Positions 10,396 to 21,913 are shown, numbered from the stretch's first letter. The stretch: DNA of 64,000 nt from Medicago truncatula (GCF_003473485.1 NC_053042.1:26833262-26897261); one strand, 5' to 3'. The notes: generated by a model not told the origin, from the letters alone. Translations and numbers: made by a program.

Positions 10396-10700
10396 AAATA
10401 TTTTCTCAAAAAAGAAACGACTCTTTTATTGATGTTTGGCTTATGAAGGAATATGGAAATAAAGACTCTTGGATTAAATTGATTCGTCTTCCTTCCTTTG
10501 CTGATTACCGCTACACTCTTAATACGAAGATAATATATATTTCCAATGATGACAACCACATGTTGTCTATGATCAGAGAGGATCGTAGATTGAATTGGGT
10601 TGTTTACGATTCCAAAAATGATACTGTAAAGAGTTTGAAGATTCAAGACTTGAATTGGGTAGAATCAAAAGTCTACGTGGGAAGTTTGATATCACCTTGA
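10396..10700 (+). pseudogene. F-box gene 3' fragment (copy B)
   Basis: From about 10396 the sequence repeats the last 100 codons of the F-box pseudogene at 2317-2621, nearly identical, ending at the same stop (LISP). The F-box itself and the N-terminal half are absent; the upstream sequence is unrelated. It is therefore a truncated duplicate. The flank to about 12200 is part of the same duplication. Confidence 0.85.
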
Positions 10701-11212
10701 CTATAATATTATTAGGATGTAGATGTTGTCCTTTATCACTTGAGTATGAGATTCAATCTAACTTTTTTTTTTTTATGTTATTTTATTTGAATTGATGTTT
10801 GTTTGGAGTGTTGGTCACTTCATGAACTATTGTTAATTAATGATGAATTTTGTTTATGTTGTTTTATTTGAATTTATGTTTGTTTTGATTACCTAATGGA
10901 CAATTGTTAATTAACGGTAAATGAATTTGCAGCTGGATAACTTGTTTTATTATTTTCATTTGTTTGCTGGTTAGAGTTGTTGGTTCTGAATCATGCATTG
11001 TTGGTGCGTAGATTGATTTTCTGATTGAAATTAAGATACATCTGCTGCTAACCGTGCTTTGTTGATTATTCAATCACTCATTAGAACACAAATCCTCTAG
11101 CAGTGCAGAGGTAGGAATGCATTGATTAGTTCCTCCTCGGCTCCTTCTTTCTTGTTCTGTTTTGTAAGATGAAACTATATATTGTTGTAAAGCATGCTAA
11201 TTATTATTGTTG

Positions 11213-12315
11213 TTGTAAGATGAAAAGCCTTTGGTTTTGTGGTCGCGTAACAATGGCGAAATACATTTTACGCTCCGTCCTAACTTATATGACGATGCAG
11301 TTGATTATTTTTCCGATGGACATTTGTAAGAAACTAGATCAGGTGATTCACGAGTTTATCTGGGTTGATAAGACAACCCCAATAAATCAAGATAAGATAG
11401 GTTTTAGAGAGATCCATATGATTAATAAAGCCCTTGTGATGATGATAACTTGGAATCTCCTAAAACAGAGACTCTTTGGGTGAAACTACCAAATCATATT
11501 TTTCAGATGTTTGGAAAGGTTTGGTATGATAAGTTGCAAGGCATAATGTAGATTGTAGGGTATTTGGTGATGGTGATAACATGTGTTTCTTGCATTAAAA
11601 TGATAGGCTACACCAATTACAACTTTTCATGTGACCTAGATTCCAAAGTAAGTCTCTACAATGTAAATGGAAGCTCGACTTCAAGTATGTTCTGTAACTA
11701 CGTACCATCTATAGCATTTGTGATCCCTTCAACATCCAAAGGAAGTGCTTATGGGGAAAATACGTTTCTTCAATTATGTGTACCACCTAATCTCCTAAAA
11801 GGCTAAAACAGACTCTTTGGGTGAAACTACCAAATCATATTGTTCAGATGTTTGGAAAGGTTTGACATGATATTTTACAAGGCATAATGTAGGGTATTTG
11901 GTGACGGTGATAACATGTGTTTCTTGCATTAAAATGATAGGCTACACCAATTACAACTTTTCATATGACCTAGATTCCAAAGTAAGTCTCTACAATGTAA
12001 ATGGAAGCTCGACTTCAAGTATGTTCTGTAACTTCGTACCATCTATAGCATTTGTGATTCCTTCAACATCCAAAGGAAGTGATCAACCTCTTTCGCTGTT
12101 ATTGTCTTTTCCTTCAAATCTTCTCATGCCCTCCTTATAGGGGAAGATCCTTGCAATCAAGAGAAGAAATGATAGAAAACTTGGAATTAACGACTACTTA
12201 AGGAATAAGTTGTTTCTTATTGATCCTCATTCACAGCAATTTGAAGACAAATTAAACATGGAGGAATGTAATATAAGGTTATGGGCTATATGGTCGTTAT
12301 GGATTACTTATAGAG
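11213..12315 (+). mobile_element. LINE remnant, copy B
   Basis: An open stretch at 11220-11480 reads GRVTMAKYILRSVLTYMTMQ, then LDQVIHEFIWVDK, then KALVMMITWNLLKQRLFG. This is the pattern found after the reverse transcriptase domain of plant LINEs. It continues with stops and a 336-bp tandem duplication, and ends with LGINDYLRNKLFLIDP and LWAIWSLW near 12180-12315. It is a dead fragment. The part after 11490 is assigned only by continuity with copy A. Confidence 0.6.
11453..12130. repeat. Tandem duplication, about 336 bp x 2
   Basis: The unit from AATCTCCTAAAACAGAGACT (11453) is repeated from 11789, where the junction reads AATCTCCTAAAAGGCTAAAA. Copy A of the larger block (3365-3650) has only one unit, so the tandem arose in copy B after the block duplicated. 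Confidence 0.85.
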
Positions 12316-12662
12316 ATTTTTTTTTTCCATCCTCCGGAATTTTCACGCATTGAAACTTCCATTTTGCCTCAACTTGGATTACATAGTATCCGAATGGGAG
12401 CAAAACTGGAAAAAAAAAAAAAAAGAAGTAAAAAAATAGCAATTGATATGAAGATCTCTGTTGACCATCGTACAATCTCCACAAAAACTGCACAACAATT
12501 TTGGAGATGGTATGAGTGTGGTATCATTACACACTTCCAAAGGACAAGTAAGAGAAAGAAAAGAGATTAAGGAATGAAGAGGGGAGTTGCATTGAAAATA
12601 GAGAAGAATGCAAGGATATATATAGTCACAACACCATCTTAGACCATGACTACAATGAAATG
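12316..12662 (-). repeat. Right arm of the inverted repeat pair
   Basis: Reverse complement of 8747-9112, with the T tract (A tract on the minus strand) at its inner end. It abuts the copia LTR that starts at 12661. See the left arm for interpretation. Confidence 0.8.
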
Positions 12663-12855
12663 TATTATGAATAGAGAAAAGGAATTTTCATTGTATTGAA
12701 TTAATGAATGTGAAGTACAATATGGTTTATATAGGCTATGCTAGTGTACTATAAAATATTCTTGTAATATACAATTGTACTACTCAGCAGTAACTTGTAC
12801 TGCAAGCTATTATACTAAGGCTAACTATTAGTATCTATATGCTCATTACAAAATA
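12661..12855 (-). repeat. Putative copia 3' LTR
   Basis: About 195 bp directly downstream (minus strand) of the purine tract TTGTGGGAGGA that follows the pol stop region. It begins TATTTTGTAATGAG and ends CATAATACA. The start is uncertain by about 10 bases (an alternative TG start would be at 12865), since no second LTR is present for comparison. Confidence 0.45.
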
Positions 12856-13065
12856 TCCTCCCACAAGTTGGCGGGTGGTAGATATCTATCATCCCCAACT
12901 TGGATAACAAATTGTTGAATAATTGAGGAAGTAATGCTTTGGTAAAGAAATTTGCAATTTGATCTTTTGATGAAACTGGCAGTAATTTGAGAATATTAGC
13001 CGGAAGTTTTTCTCTCACTATATGATAATCAATCTCCAAATGCTTGGTACGCTCATGAAACACTG
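12661..13065 (-). mobile_element. Ty1/copia element, 3' part (pol C-terminus and LTR)
   Basis: On the minus strand, 13060 to about 12866 encodes the end of a copia RNase H region: FHERTKHLEIDYHIVREKL and KDQIANFFTKALLPQ, ending IYHPPTCG. It is followed by a purine tract and a putative 3' LTR (about 12855 down to 12661, ending CA on the minus strand). The rest of the polyprotein is at 18698-20100; the two parts were separated by the gypsy insertion 13066-18697. No matching 5' LTR is seen beyond 20100, so the copia element is 5' truncated. Confidence 0.85.
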
Positions 13066-13364
13066 TGATACAGAGTAAGACTTTAATATGGCATAGACTT
13101 TGCAGCCACCACCCTATATGCTAGCTTTCCAATTCCACCACCCTACTATTGACAATAAGGCCAATAAGCCACCATGTTTGACATTTACTAGATTGTGTTT
13201 CCATTGATGTATTAATTATCAGCACTATTTCAGCTACCATATGGCCTCTAGGATTGCTATAAATAAGGCCACTTCCTTCATGTATTACCACAATTTGAAA
13301 TATATAAAACTTGAGTTTCTCATTTGAGAGTTAGAGAGTGGATTCTCTCTTGGTTTCTGAGCCA
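13066..13364 (+). repeat. 5' LTR of gypsy element
   Basis: 299 bp, TG...CA. It includes a likely TATA box TATAAATA at 13258-13265 about 100 bp before the LTR end. Identical to the 3' LTR by eye except at two sites (TATGGC/TATCGC and CAATAAG/CAACAAG). Confidence 0.96.
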
Positions 13365-13367
13365 TAT

Positions 13368-13384
13368 TGGCATCAGAGCAAGGT
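13368..13384 (+). other. Primer binding site (initiator Met tRNA type)
   Basis: TGGCATCAGAGCAAGG follows the 5' LTR after three bases. It matches the plant initiator tRNA-Met primer site (core TGGTATCAGAGC) with one mismatch in the core, so it would prime minus-strand synthesis. Confidence 0.8.
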
Positions 13385-14149
13385 TCCAAATCCGGAGTTG
13401 AGTTTGAGTGAAAGAATCAACGGAAAGTTTGAGTTTTCTAAGGGTGTTCTTGAAGAAAAAGAGCTGCCACCTTCGAAACTCTACTTTGCGGTCATTTTTT
13501 CGCAAAACTAACGCCGCCATTGCATTCAGAAGGCCGAAAAACCTTGGACTGGAGGTTTTTGTCACAAACGGAGCCTCCACGAGCCGCGAAACGACTCGTC
13601 GGAGTTCTCGCCGGACCACCACCTGCCGCCACTAACCACCGCCGGTAGTCTAGAGGTTGAAGACGACCAGTCAGCAGCCACATCAGCTGCCACGTGTCAC
13701 TCCAACCAACAACTTACTGCCACGTGTCAACCTGACACATCACCCTGACATGTCCAGTCATCGACAAGTCAGCCTCCACATCCCTGCCACGTGTCACCTA
13801 GTGCCACGTCATCACCCAGTCACCCAAAATTTTCAGAAATTACAAGTTTGCCCCAAAACTTTCTGAAATTAGAAAATTGCCCCTCAACTTTAAAAAATTG
13901 CAGAATTACCCATGTACTTTTTGAAATTGCAAATTTGCCCCTATTCTTACTGGAATTACAATTTTACCCTTGTTTAAAAATTGTGAATTTTCAAGAAATC
14001 CTTCCTTTTTAGTGCTATTATAATAGACAATTCCTATTATGCTCTGTGGTTGCAGTTTAATCTGATCTTCCACATTAGAAAAGAATTATTCTATTTTATA
14101 GTACTTATACTCATTTCACCCTTTAAAATAAAAAAAAATAAAAATAAAT

Positions 14150-15046
14150 ATGCCTCCAAGAAAAAACGACCAAACACTTAGGGATATTCAAATGGAAGAA
14201 ATGAGAAGACAAATCCAACAGTTACAAGAAATTGTAAATGCACAACAAGCACAATTGGAAGCCCAACACATGCAATCAGACGTTGATGAATCAAGTAGCG
14301 AATCATCATCATTAAGAAGTCGTCGTCCACAAAGACAATCATTCAGAGACAACGACATCAAGGTAGATATTCCTGATTTTGAAGGAAAACTACATCCAGA
14401 TGAGTTCGTTGATTGGCTCCAAACTGTTGAACGAGTCTTCGAGTATAAAGAGATACTTGAAGAAAAGAAAGTCAAGATCATTGCTGTCAAATTAAAGAAG
14501 CATGCTTCCATTTGGTGGGAAAATCTAAAAATGAAGCGAGCCCGTGAAGGAAAAAGCAAGATCAAGACTTGGGAGAAAATGCGTCGAGAACTAAGCAAAA
14601 AGTTCTTGCCTTCTCACTACTACCAAGATAGTTTTATTCAACTACAGAACCTTCGTCAGAAAAACTTTTCTGTAGAAGAATACACTAGAGAATTTGAGAA
14701 GTTAATGATGAAGTGCGACATTCATGAAAGGGAGGAGCAGACAATAGCTTGTTACCTTGGTAGATTAAACACTGACGTTGCTCATCCAGTTCAGCTCCAA
14801 CAATACTGGTCATTAGACGATGTTGTTCGTTTGGCCATGCGAGTGGAGAAACATTTACCCAAGAAGCATTCTTATAGGAATTTTTCCTCCACTGAGAATT
14901 CTTCTTATCCCCGCAAAACAGACAACGATCAGCCCAGTACTTCTACAAAACCTTCTCCTAAACCCACTACAGAAAATAAACCCAAAGCTACCAAGTGTTT
15001 CAAATGTCAAGGTTTTGGACATATAGCTTCAAATTGTCCAACATGA
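14150..15046 (+). pseudogene. Gypsy gag
   Basis: Opens with ATG at 14150 (298 codons to a TGA at 15044-15046). It shows an N-terminal coiled-coil/Gln-rich segment, the retrotransposon gag region (PDFEGKLHPDEFVDWLQTVE, then ASIWWENLK) and a C-terminal zinc knuckle CFKCQGFGHIASNC (CX2CX4HX4C). Gag forms the virus-like particle. The frame continues after the TGA into the protease, so the stop is most simply a CGA-to-TGA mutation in one gag-pol frame. Confidence 0.92.
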
Positions 15047-18000
15047 AGAACCATCACCATCATCAAAGGAGAAGCTTATGAAAATGTTGATGAGGAAACA
15101 AACCGAGATGAACCAGAAAAAGAAGAAGTGTTAGAGCCAATTTATGATGAAGAGCTCATTGTTGCTGATCATGGCGAGTCTCTAGTGATCAGACGAAGCC
15201 TACACACGATGTCAGCTCAAGAAGAGTATTGGTTGAGGAAAAACATTTTCCATACTCGTTGCACCACTGCTGGAAAAGTTTGTGATGTTATAATAGATAG
15301 TGGTAGTTGTGAAAATGTGGTGTCGAACTACATGGTAGAGAAGTTAGAGATGCCAACACAATGTCATCCTCATCCTTACAAACTACAATGGCTCAACAAA
15401 GGTAGTGAAGTGAAGGTTACGAAGCGTTGCCTTGTGAGTTTTTCCATTGGTCAGAAGTATCAAGATCAAGTTTGGTGTGATATCGTCCCAATGGATGCAT
15501 GTCATCTTCTCCTTGGAAGACCCTGTCAATACGATCGTCGTGCCCATCATGATTGTTATACCAACACCTACTCCTTTGTCAAAGATGGAGTAAAAATCAA
15601 GTTAACTCCATTACCACCGAGTGGACTTGATAAAAACAAAAATGAGTCCAAGCCATTAGTGTCTTTAATCACTAAGACTCGGTTCAAAGAAGCTGTGGAC
15701 GAAGTCCAAACCATGAGCTTTATTCTAATGTTCGAAGAAAATGCAGAAACTGTCCTTCCAGTAGAAATTGAACAAATGCTCAGTGAATTCCCAGATGTAG
15801 TACCAGAAGACGTTCCACAAGGATTGCCGCCGATGCGAGACATTCAACATGCTATTGACTTTATTCCTGGAGCTGTCATTCCTAATAGACCAGCTTATAG
15901 AATGAGTCCACAAGAGCATGCTGAAGTCACACGTCAAGTTGAAGAATTGCTGAAAAAAGGACTAATACAGGAAAGTGTTAGCCCTTGTGCTGTTCCTGCA
16001 ATTTTAGTACCCAAAAAGGATGGAAGCTAGAGAATGTGTGTTGATAGTCGAGCTGTCAACAAGATTACCATCAAGTATCGATTTTCGATACCTAGACTTG
16101 ATGATTTATTAAATCAGTTGCATGGTGCCACCATCTTTTCAAAGATTGATCTTCGAAGTGGATACCATCAAATCAGGCTTAAGCCATGAGATGAATGGAA
16201 GACTGCATTCAAAACAAGAGATGGCTTATATGAATGGACAGTGATGCCCTATGGGTTATCTAATGCTCCAAGTACCTTCATGCGTCTAATGAATCAAGTA
16301 CTTCGAACATTCATTGCCAAATTTGGAGTTGTATACTTTGACGATATCTTGATCTACAACAAACACAAAGAAGAACACTTAGAGCAGCTTCGACAAGTGC
16401 TACAAACTCTTCGCGAACAAAAACTCTATGCAAATTTGAAGAAATGTTCTTTCCTAACCAATGAGGTTACTTTTCTGGGTTACATAATCACTGCTGAAGG
16501 TATTCGAGTTGACCCCAACAAGGTTGAGGCGATCAATAGTTGGCCTATTCCAAAGTCAATTCATGATGTGAGAAGTTTCCATGGATTAGCTTCATTTTAT
16601 AGAAGGTTCATCAAGAACTTTAGCTCTGTTGCTGCCCCGCTTACAGATTGCATAAAGGGAGATAAGTTCCAATGGACCGAGCAAGCACAAAAGAGTTTTG
16701 ACCACCTAAAATAACTTTTGACTGAAACACCAGTGCTAGCCCTTCCCAACTTTGACCAGGTGTTCGAAGTAAGTTGTGACGCTTCCAATTCAGGAATTGG
16801 TGCGGTTCTATGTCAAGAAGGTCATCCTATAGCCTTCTTTAGTGAAAAGCTCAATAATGGTAAACTTAGATACTCAACATATGATAAAGAATTTTATGCC
16901 ATTGTCCGAGTCTTGCAACATTGGAGTCATTACTTGTTGAATAAAGAATTTATTCTTTATTCTGATCATGAAGCCCTCAAGCATTTGAATTCTCAACAAA
17001 AGATCAATCGCAGGCATGCCGCTTGGAGTGAGTTTTTACAAGCTTATCCGTTCTTACTAAAACATAAGGCAGGAGTTCAAAATGTTGTTGCAGATGCTCT
17101 TAGCAGGCGTCATACCCTACTTGCCACTATGCAAATGAAAGTCATTGGATTTGAGACAGTCAAAGAGTTATACAAAGATGATCCAGATTTTCAAAAGTTT
17201 TGGAATGCCACTGATTCACAATCCTCTCAGGACTACTACATACATGAGGGATTTTTGTTCAAAGGAAAAACCTTATGTATTCCTCAGTGCTCTCTACGTG
17301 AAGCCATATTTGGGAAGCCCATGATGGAGGATTAACAGGTCATTTTGGACGAGATAAAACTATTGCTTTAGTGAAAGAAAATTTCTATTGGCCAAGACTT
17401 GAAAGAGATGTCTACAAACATATTCAAAGATGTCGAGTCTGCCATTTGGCCAAGGCCAAAAGCCAAAACACTGGTTTTTACATGCCACTCCCTGTTCCAG
17501 AAGCACCTTGGGAAGATGTTAGCATGGACTTTGTCCTTGGATTGCCTCAGACACAACGCCAGAAAGATTCTGTGATGGTAGTTGTTGACAGATTTTCAAA
17601 GATGGCTCATTTCATCCCATGCCAGAAGACTAATGATGCCGTTCAAGTTGCTGACTTATACTTCAAGGAAATTGTTCGTCTTCATGGAATTCCAAAAACC
17701 ATCACTTCTGATAGGGATGTTAAATTCTTAAGTCATTTTTGGAGAACCTTATGGAAGAAGATGGGTACTAAACTTCAGTTTAGTAGTGCTAGTCACCCCC
17801 AAACAGATGGACAAACTGAAGCTGTTAACAGGATTTTGGGAAACCTACTTCGGAGCTTTGTCGGTAAAAATTTAAAACAGTGGGATCTCATATTGGCACA
17901 AGTTGAATTTGCATACAATAATTCAACTAATCAAGCAACCGGAAAATGTCCTTTTGAAGTAGCATACGGAACTCCACTACACAGTCCGTTAGATTTGACT

Positions 18001-18411
18001 CCATCATCAGATAAACATCAGTTTAGTGCAGATGCAGAAAGCAGAGCAAAAGAGATCAAGAAACTACATGAACAGGTTCGACAACGGATAATCAAGCAAA
18101 ATTCAAGATACAAAACTAATCGTGACAAGCACAGAAAGCAACAAATCTTTAAAGTTGGAGATTTGGTATGGATACATTTGCGCAAAGAACGATTTCCCAA
18201 ACAACCAAATGCCAAGTTGTCACCAAGAGCTGATGGTCCCTTCAAAATAGTTCAAAAAATCAACGACAATGCTTACAAGGTAGAATTTCCAGGAACCTAT
18301 GGTGTCTCAGCAACCTTCAATGTTGCCGATCTTTCACCATATCTGGATGACGAACCAGATATGAACTCGAGGGCGAGTTCTGTTCAACCCAGGGAGGATG
18401 ATACAGAGTAA
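15047..18411 (+). pseudogene. Gypsy pol (protease, RT, RNase H, integrase)
   Basis: Domains in order: protease with IDSGSCENVVS (about 15290); reverse transcriptase with [32 protein letters not shown] and the catalytic YFDD (about 16335); RNase H (CDASNSGIGAVL, DHEALKHL); integrase with the zinc finger (HIQRCRVCHLAKA) and the core residues in SMDFVLG, SDRDVKF and DGQTEAVNR. Breaks: stops at 16028, 16187 and 16712 in the gag frame, and a 1-nt indel near 17310 (stop 17333) that shifts to the frame used to 18411. The terminal codons run 13 nt into the 3' LTR, and the stop lies within it. The integrase tail has no chromodomain and ends in an acidic EDDTE. Confidence 0.93.
18391..18398 (+). other. 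Polypurine tract of gypsy element
   Basis: AGGGAGGA directly before the 3' LTR start, the expected plus-strand primer position. It lies within coding sequence. Confidence 0.7.
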
Positions 18412-18697
18412 GACTTTAATATCGCATAGACTTTGCAGCCACCACCCTATATGCTAGCTTTCCAATTCCACCACCCTACTATTGACAATAAGGCCAACAA
18501 GCCACCATGTTTGACATTTACTAGATTGTGTTTCCATTGATGTATTAATTATCAGCACTATTTCAGCTACCATATGGCCTCTAGGATTGCTATAAATAAG
18601 GCCACTTCCTTCATGTATTACCACAATTTGAAATATATAAAACTTGAGTTTCTCATTTGAGAGTTAGAGAGTGGATTCTCTCTTGGTTTCTGAGCCA
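18399..18697 (+). repeat. 3' LTR of gypsy element
   Basis: 299 bp, same ends as the 5' LTR, TATA box at 18591-18598. Followed by the CACTG duplication at 18698-18702. Confidence 0.96.
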
Positions 18698-20100
18698 CAC
18701 TGGAGTAGCAGCTATATGGAGGGCACTCTGATTATCATAGTAAATGACTGGAACTTTGGAGCAAGTGAGTTGTAAATCCTTAAGCACATAAAGAATCCAT
18801 TGCAGTTCACAAGAGGCAGCTGCTAAGGCTCTATACTCTGCTTCTGAATATGACTTGTTGATTGCTAGTTTCTTCTTAGTTCTCCATGATATGAGAGACT
18901 TGCCTAAGAAGAAACATTGTCCAGATATAGATCTTCTAGTATCCCTACATCCTGCACAGTCAACATCTGAAAAGTCTTGTAGCTGAGGAGTAGCATTTCT
19001 AGGGAAGAAAATGCCACGACCAAGGGAACCTTTCAAATACCTCAACACTTTAATGGCTGCATTATAGTGAGTTTGTGTTGGATTACTGAGAATCTGGCTC
19101 AGTTGCTGGGTAATAAACATGATGTCTGGTCAGGTGGTATTAAGATATAAGAGTCTACCAATTAATCTCCTATAAGCTGGAATATCAGGATATGCATCTA
19201 AACCATCATTGTGTAACTTGATACTGGGATCTAATGGAGTATTGACTAGATTAGAGTTAAGGAGACATGAGTCTTCAAGTAAATCCAAATAGTATTTTCT
19301 CTGGCATAGAGAGATTCCTGATGAGGAATGAACAACTTCAATACCATGGAAGTATTTGAGAACACCCAAATCCTTAATCTTGAAGGCAGTAAGCATAATG
19401 TGTTTGATGGATTTAAACTCTTCTAATGAATTACCAGCTAGTATTACATCACCAACATACCCCAAAAGAAGAGTGAATGAAAAAGTAACCTTAACAAAGA
19501 GAGTGATCAGAAGTAGCTTGTTTATATCCACTTTGAAGTAGTAATGATGTCAACTTCTCATACCATTTTCTACTAGCCTGTTTCAATCCATAAAGTGATT
19601 TGTTCAATTTGCAGACTTGATTAGGATTGGAATAAGGAACACCAGATGGGAAGAACATGTACACATCTTCTTGCAGTTCTCCATGTAAAAAGACATTATT
19701 AACAACTAGTTGGTGAAGATGCCAATTGTTCATGGAGGCTAAGGCAATGACTATTCTGCCTGTAGTGAGCTTAGCAACAGGTGAATGTGTCAAAATAGTC
19801 TAATACTTCTATTTGATTATATCCTTTGGCAACCAATATGGCTTTATATCTCTCTACGGAGCCATCAGCATGATGCTTAACTTTGTATATCCATCTACAA
19901 CCTATTGGTTTAGCATTAGGAGGAAGATCAACAATTTTTCATGTACCAGTTTTATTCAACGCATTAATCTCATCTTGCATAAATTTCTTCCAACAATCAT
20001 GCTTGCTTGCTTCAGTGAAGGTTTTAGGCTCATGGTGAGTTTGTAGGGACAAAGTAAAACAAGAATGAGCATACGATAGATTAGCATATGAAAGATTAGC
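18698..20100 (-). mobile_element. Ty1/copia element, pol RT/RNase H part
   Basis: On the minus strand, 20100 to 18700 encodes the copia reverse transcriptase and RNase H start: [55 protein letters not shown], then FSDVDCAGCRDTRRSISGQC and SEAEYRALAAASCELQW. Several frame changes and stops occur (near 19950, 19800, 19530 and 19130). The catalytic box is YVGD instead of YVDD (about 19455), so one catalytic Asp is lost. The frame is cut at AATPV by the gypsy element and resumes at 13060. Gag and integrase are not present upstream, so it is 5' truncated. Confidence 0.9.
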
Positions 20101-20340
20101 ATATAATGACTTAGAGCACTACTTTGAAGCATTTAAAGAGGCTATGATAATACAAAAGATCATCTAAAAATTCACCCATAAATAAAAACGAAAATTACAT
20201 ATTAAAATGAAGAAAATTAGACTTTTAATGGTTGTTTTATTTAGCACTAATTATCCCACTAAAGCTTCTTGTCGTGTGAATTTCTTATATGTTTCCTTCC
20301 ACATGCTTAGTGACCTCTTGATCTCATAAATGTTGGCATT
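20101..20340. other. Intergenic, no gene seen
   Basis: AT-rich sequence between the truncated copia end and the hairpin; no feature supported. Confidence 0.5.
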
Positions 20341-20733
20341 GAAGTGTGTTAGTGTAAAGGTTTGCAAGTATCTTTCAAAAATCACAAGATGAAGAGAACA
20401 CAACATGTATTATGTCGAATCAACTATATAAGTTCTCACATCGAATTCCTTCGTATAAGATGAGTGTGACAAACGAGAATGCACTTCTAAGATGTTGTTT
20501 TAAACTTGATCATGCTCTTCTGTCAATTGAAACTTGTCAGTTGGGAAGGCAGTATGATTAAGTTCAAAAGAATATGTTGGAATACATTCGTGTTCGACAC
20601 TACTCATCTTATATGAAGGAATTCGATGTGAGAACATGTAGAGTAGATTTGGTAGAATACATGTGTTGCGTTCTCTTCATTCTTTTGAGTTTTGAAAGAG
20701 ACTTGAAATTTTTTACACTAAGTATAAGACACT
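20341..20733. repeat. Long imperfect hairpin (arms about 180 bp)
   Basis: The left arm (20341-20515) is complementary to the right arm (20551-20733) around a loop of about 35 bp. Examples are CATCGAATTCCTTCGTATAA against TTATATGAAGGAATTCGATG, and GAAGAGAACACAACATGTAT against ATACATGTGTTGCGTTCTCT/TC. Identity is roughly 75-80 percent by eye. It has no coding content. It could be a foldback element or a source of small RNAs. Confidence 0.85.
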
Positions 20734-20744
20734 TTAATATCAAT

Positions 20745-21620
20745 ATTTTGAACAAACAACCACAAATTTAATTTAAACCCAACATCATGATTATACAACA
20801 TCCTTATGGATAATGGTATGTAACACAACACTTTGTTTAAAACTAGATAAATTTGTCGTATTCTATTATTTTGGAATTGACATTGCGTGCTTGTGTATGA
20901 ATTGAATTGATCTTTCTAAGACATGCTTACCATTAAGAAAATGAATATTTTTAATAAACGTTTTTAAAAGGTATTGAGAATGATTGAATGAATGAATATG
21001 GTAAATGGGAATGATTGAAAAAAGCAATTTTCAACAAACTATAGTGTTAAAATGAATCAAATGTCGTTTAAAAATTTAGCAAATGAATGTTTTTAAAAAA
21101 TATAGTGAATGTTTTTTAAAATATTAACACAAGGTATTGTGAATGAATAAATGAACATAACATATTCTACAAAATGCATGTTTAGGGGCTTAAAAAAAAG
21201 CATCTCAGTCAATAATTGAAGAAAGGCAAAGCGGTAGTTAACTACCGTTGGTTTTGTCCCAACGATAATTAACTACCTCCGATGTATTTGCTTCATTTCG
21301 ATGTGTTCTTAAGAAATTTTGAATGTCAGAGAAAACAACTGTGTTTTAAAAAGGTCATATCAAATTTAAAATAAAGTCTTTGACATGCTAATAATCCAAA
21401 TTTTTATTTTTAATTTTTCAACTAAGTCTGACCTATTTAAATAGAGTCCGGTTCCACCCGCCTATTTCAACCGACCTATTTCAACCCGTAGCTATGGTGA
21501 AGTTGTGTTTGTATCTATCTATCTTGCACTCTTGTTCTTGGCATTGCTCGTGCCTCTTTAATTCAATATAATTTCTTTTTGTCTCTTAAAAAAATACCTT
21601 TTAAGAGGAATTTTTTTTCT
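20745..21620. other. AT-rich intergenic; palindrome at 21232-21247
   Basis: No gene supported. It contains degenerate AATGAATGTTTTTAAAA repeats (20930-21170) and the palindrome CGGTAGTTAACTACCG, related to the cluster at 9172-9304. Confidence 0.55.
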
Positions 21621-21629
21621 TTTATAATA

Positions 21630-21913
21630 CTCCATCCGTTTTAAAATGAGTGTCGTTTTAATAAAAAAAAATTATTTTAAAATGACTGTCACTTTCAGTT
21701 TCAAATGCAATAATAATTTTTTCTTTTCAATTGTACCCTTCAATTAATACTATGTTACACTACTTCCAAATGATTATTTTCTTTTTAATGAAAAACAAAC
21801 CAATAGTTGATTAGGATAATTTGGTAAAATTGCTATGACGTTTGACTATTTTATTTTATTCCTTAATCTATGTGCAATTGGCTAAAGCGACACTAATTTT
21901 AAAACGGAGGGAG
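21630..21913. mobile_element. Stowaway-like MITE, 284 bp
   Basis: Ends CTCCATCCGTTTTAAAATGA and the complement of TTTTAAAACGGAGGGAG, flanked by TA (21628-21629 and 21914-21915). Tc1/mariner-type MITE, no coding capacity. It abuts the upstream block of kinase copy 2. Confidence 0.85.

Larger units (their letters stand above)
13066..18697 (+). mobile_element. Complete Ty3/gypsy LTR retrotransposon, 5632 bp
   Basis: Two 299-bp LTRs (13066-13364 and 18399-18697) begin TGATACAGAG and end GAGCCA. The 5-bp target duplication is CACTG at 13061-13065 and 18698-18702. Between them lie a tRNA-Met-type primer site, gag with a zinc knuckle, protease, reverse transcriptase, RNase H, integrase and a purine tract, in gypsy order with integrase last. 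By eye the LTRs differ at only 2 positions, so the insertion is recent. The polyprotein nevertheless has four in-frame stops and one frameshift. It sits inside the RNase H codons of a minus-strand copia element. No classical chromodomain is visible; the integrase tail resembles CRM-type chromoviruses (inference). Confidence 0.96.
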
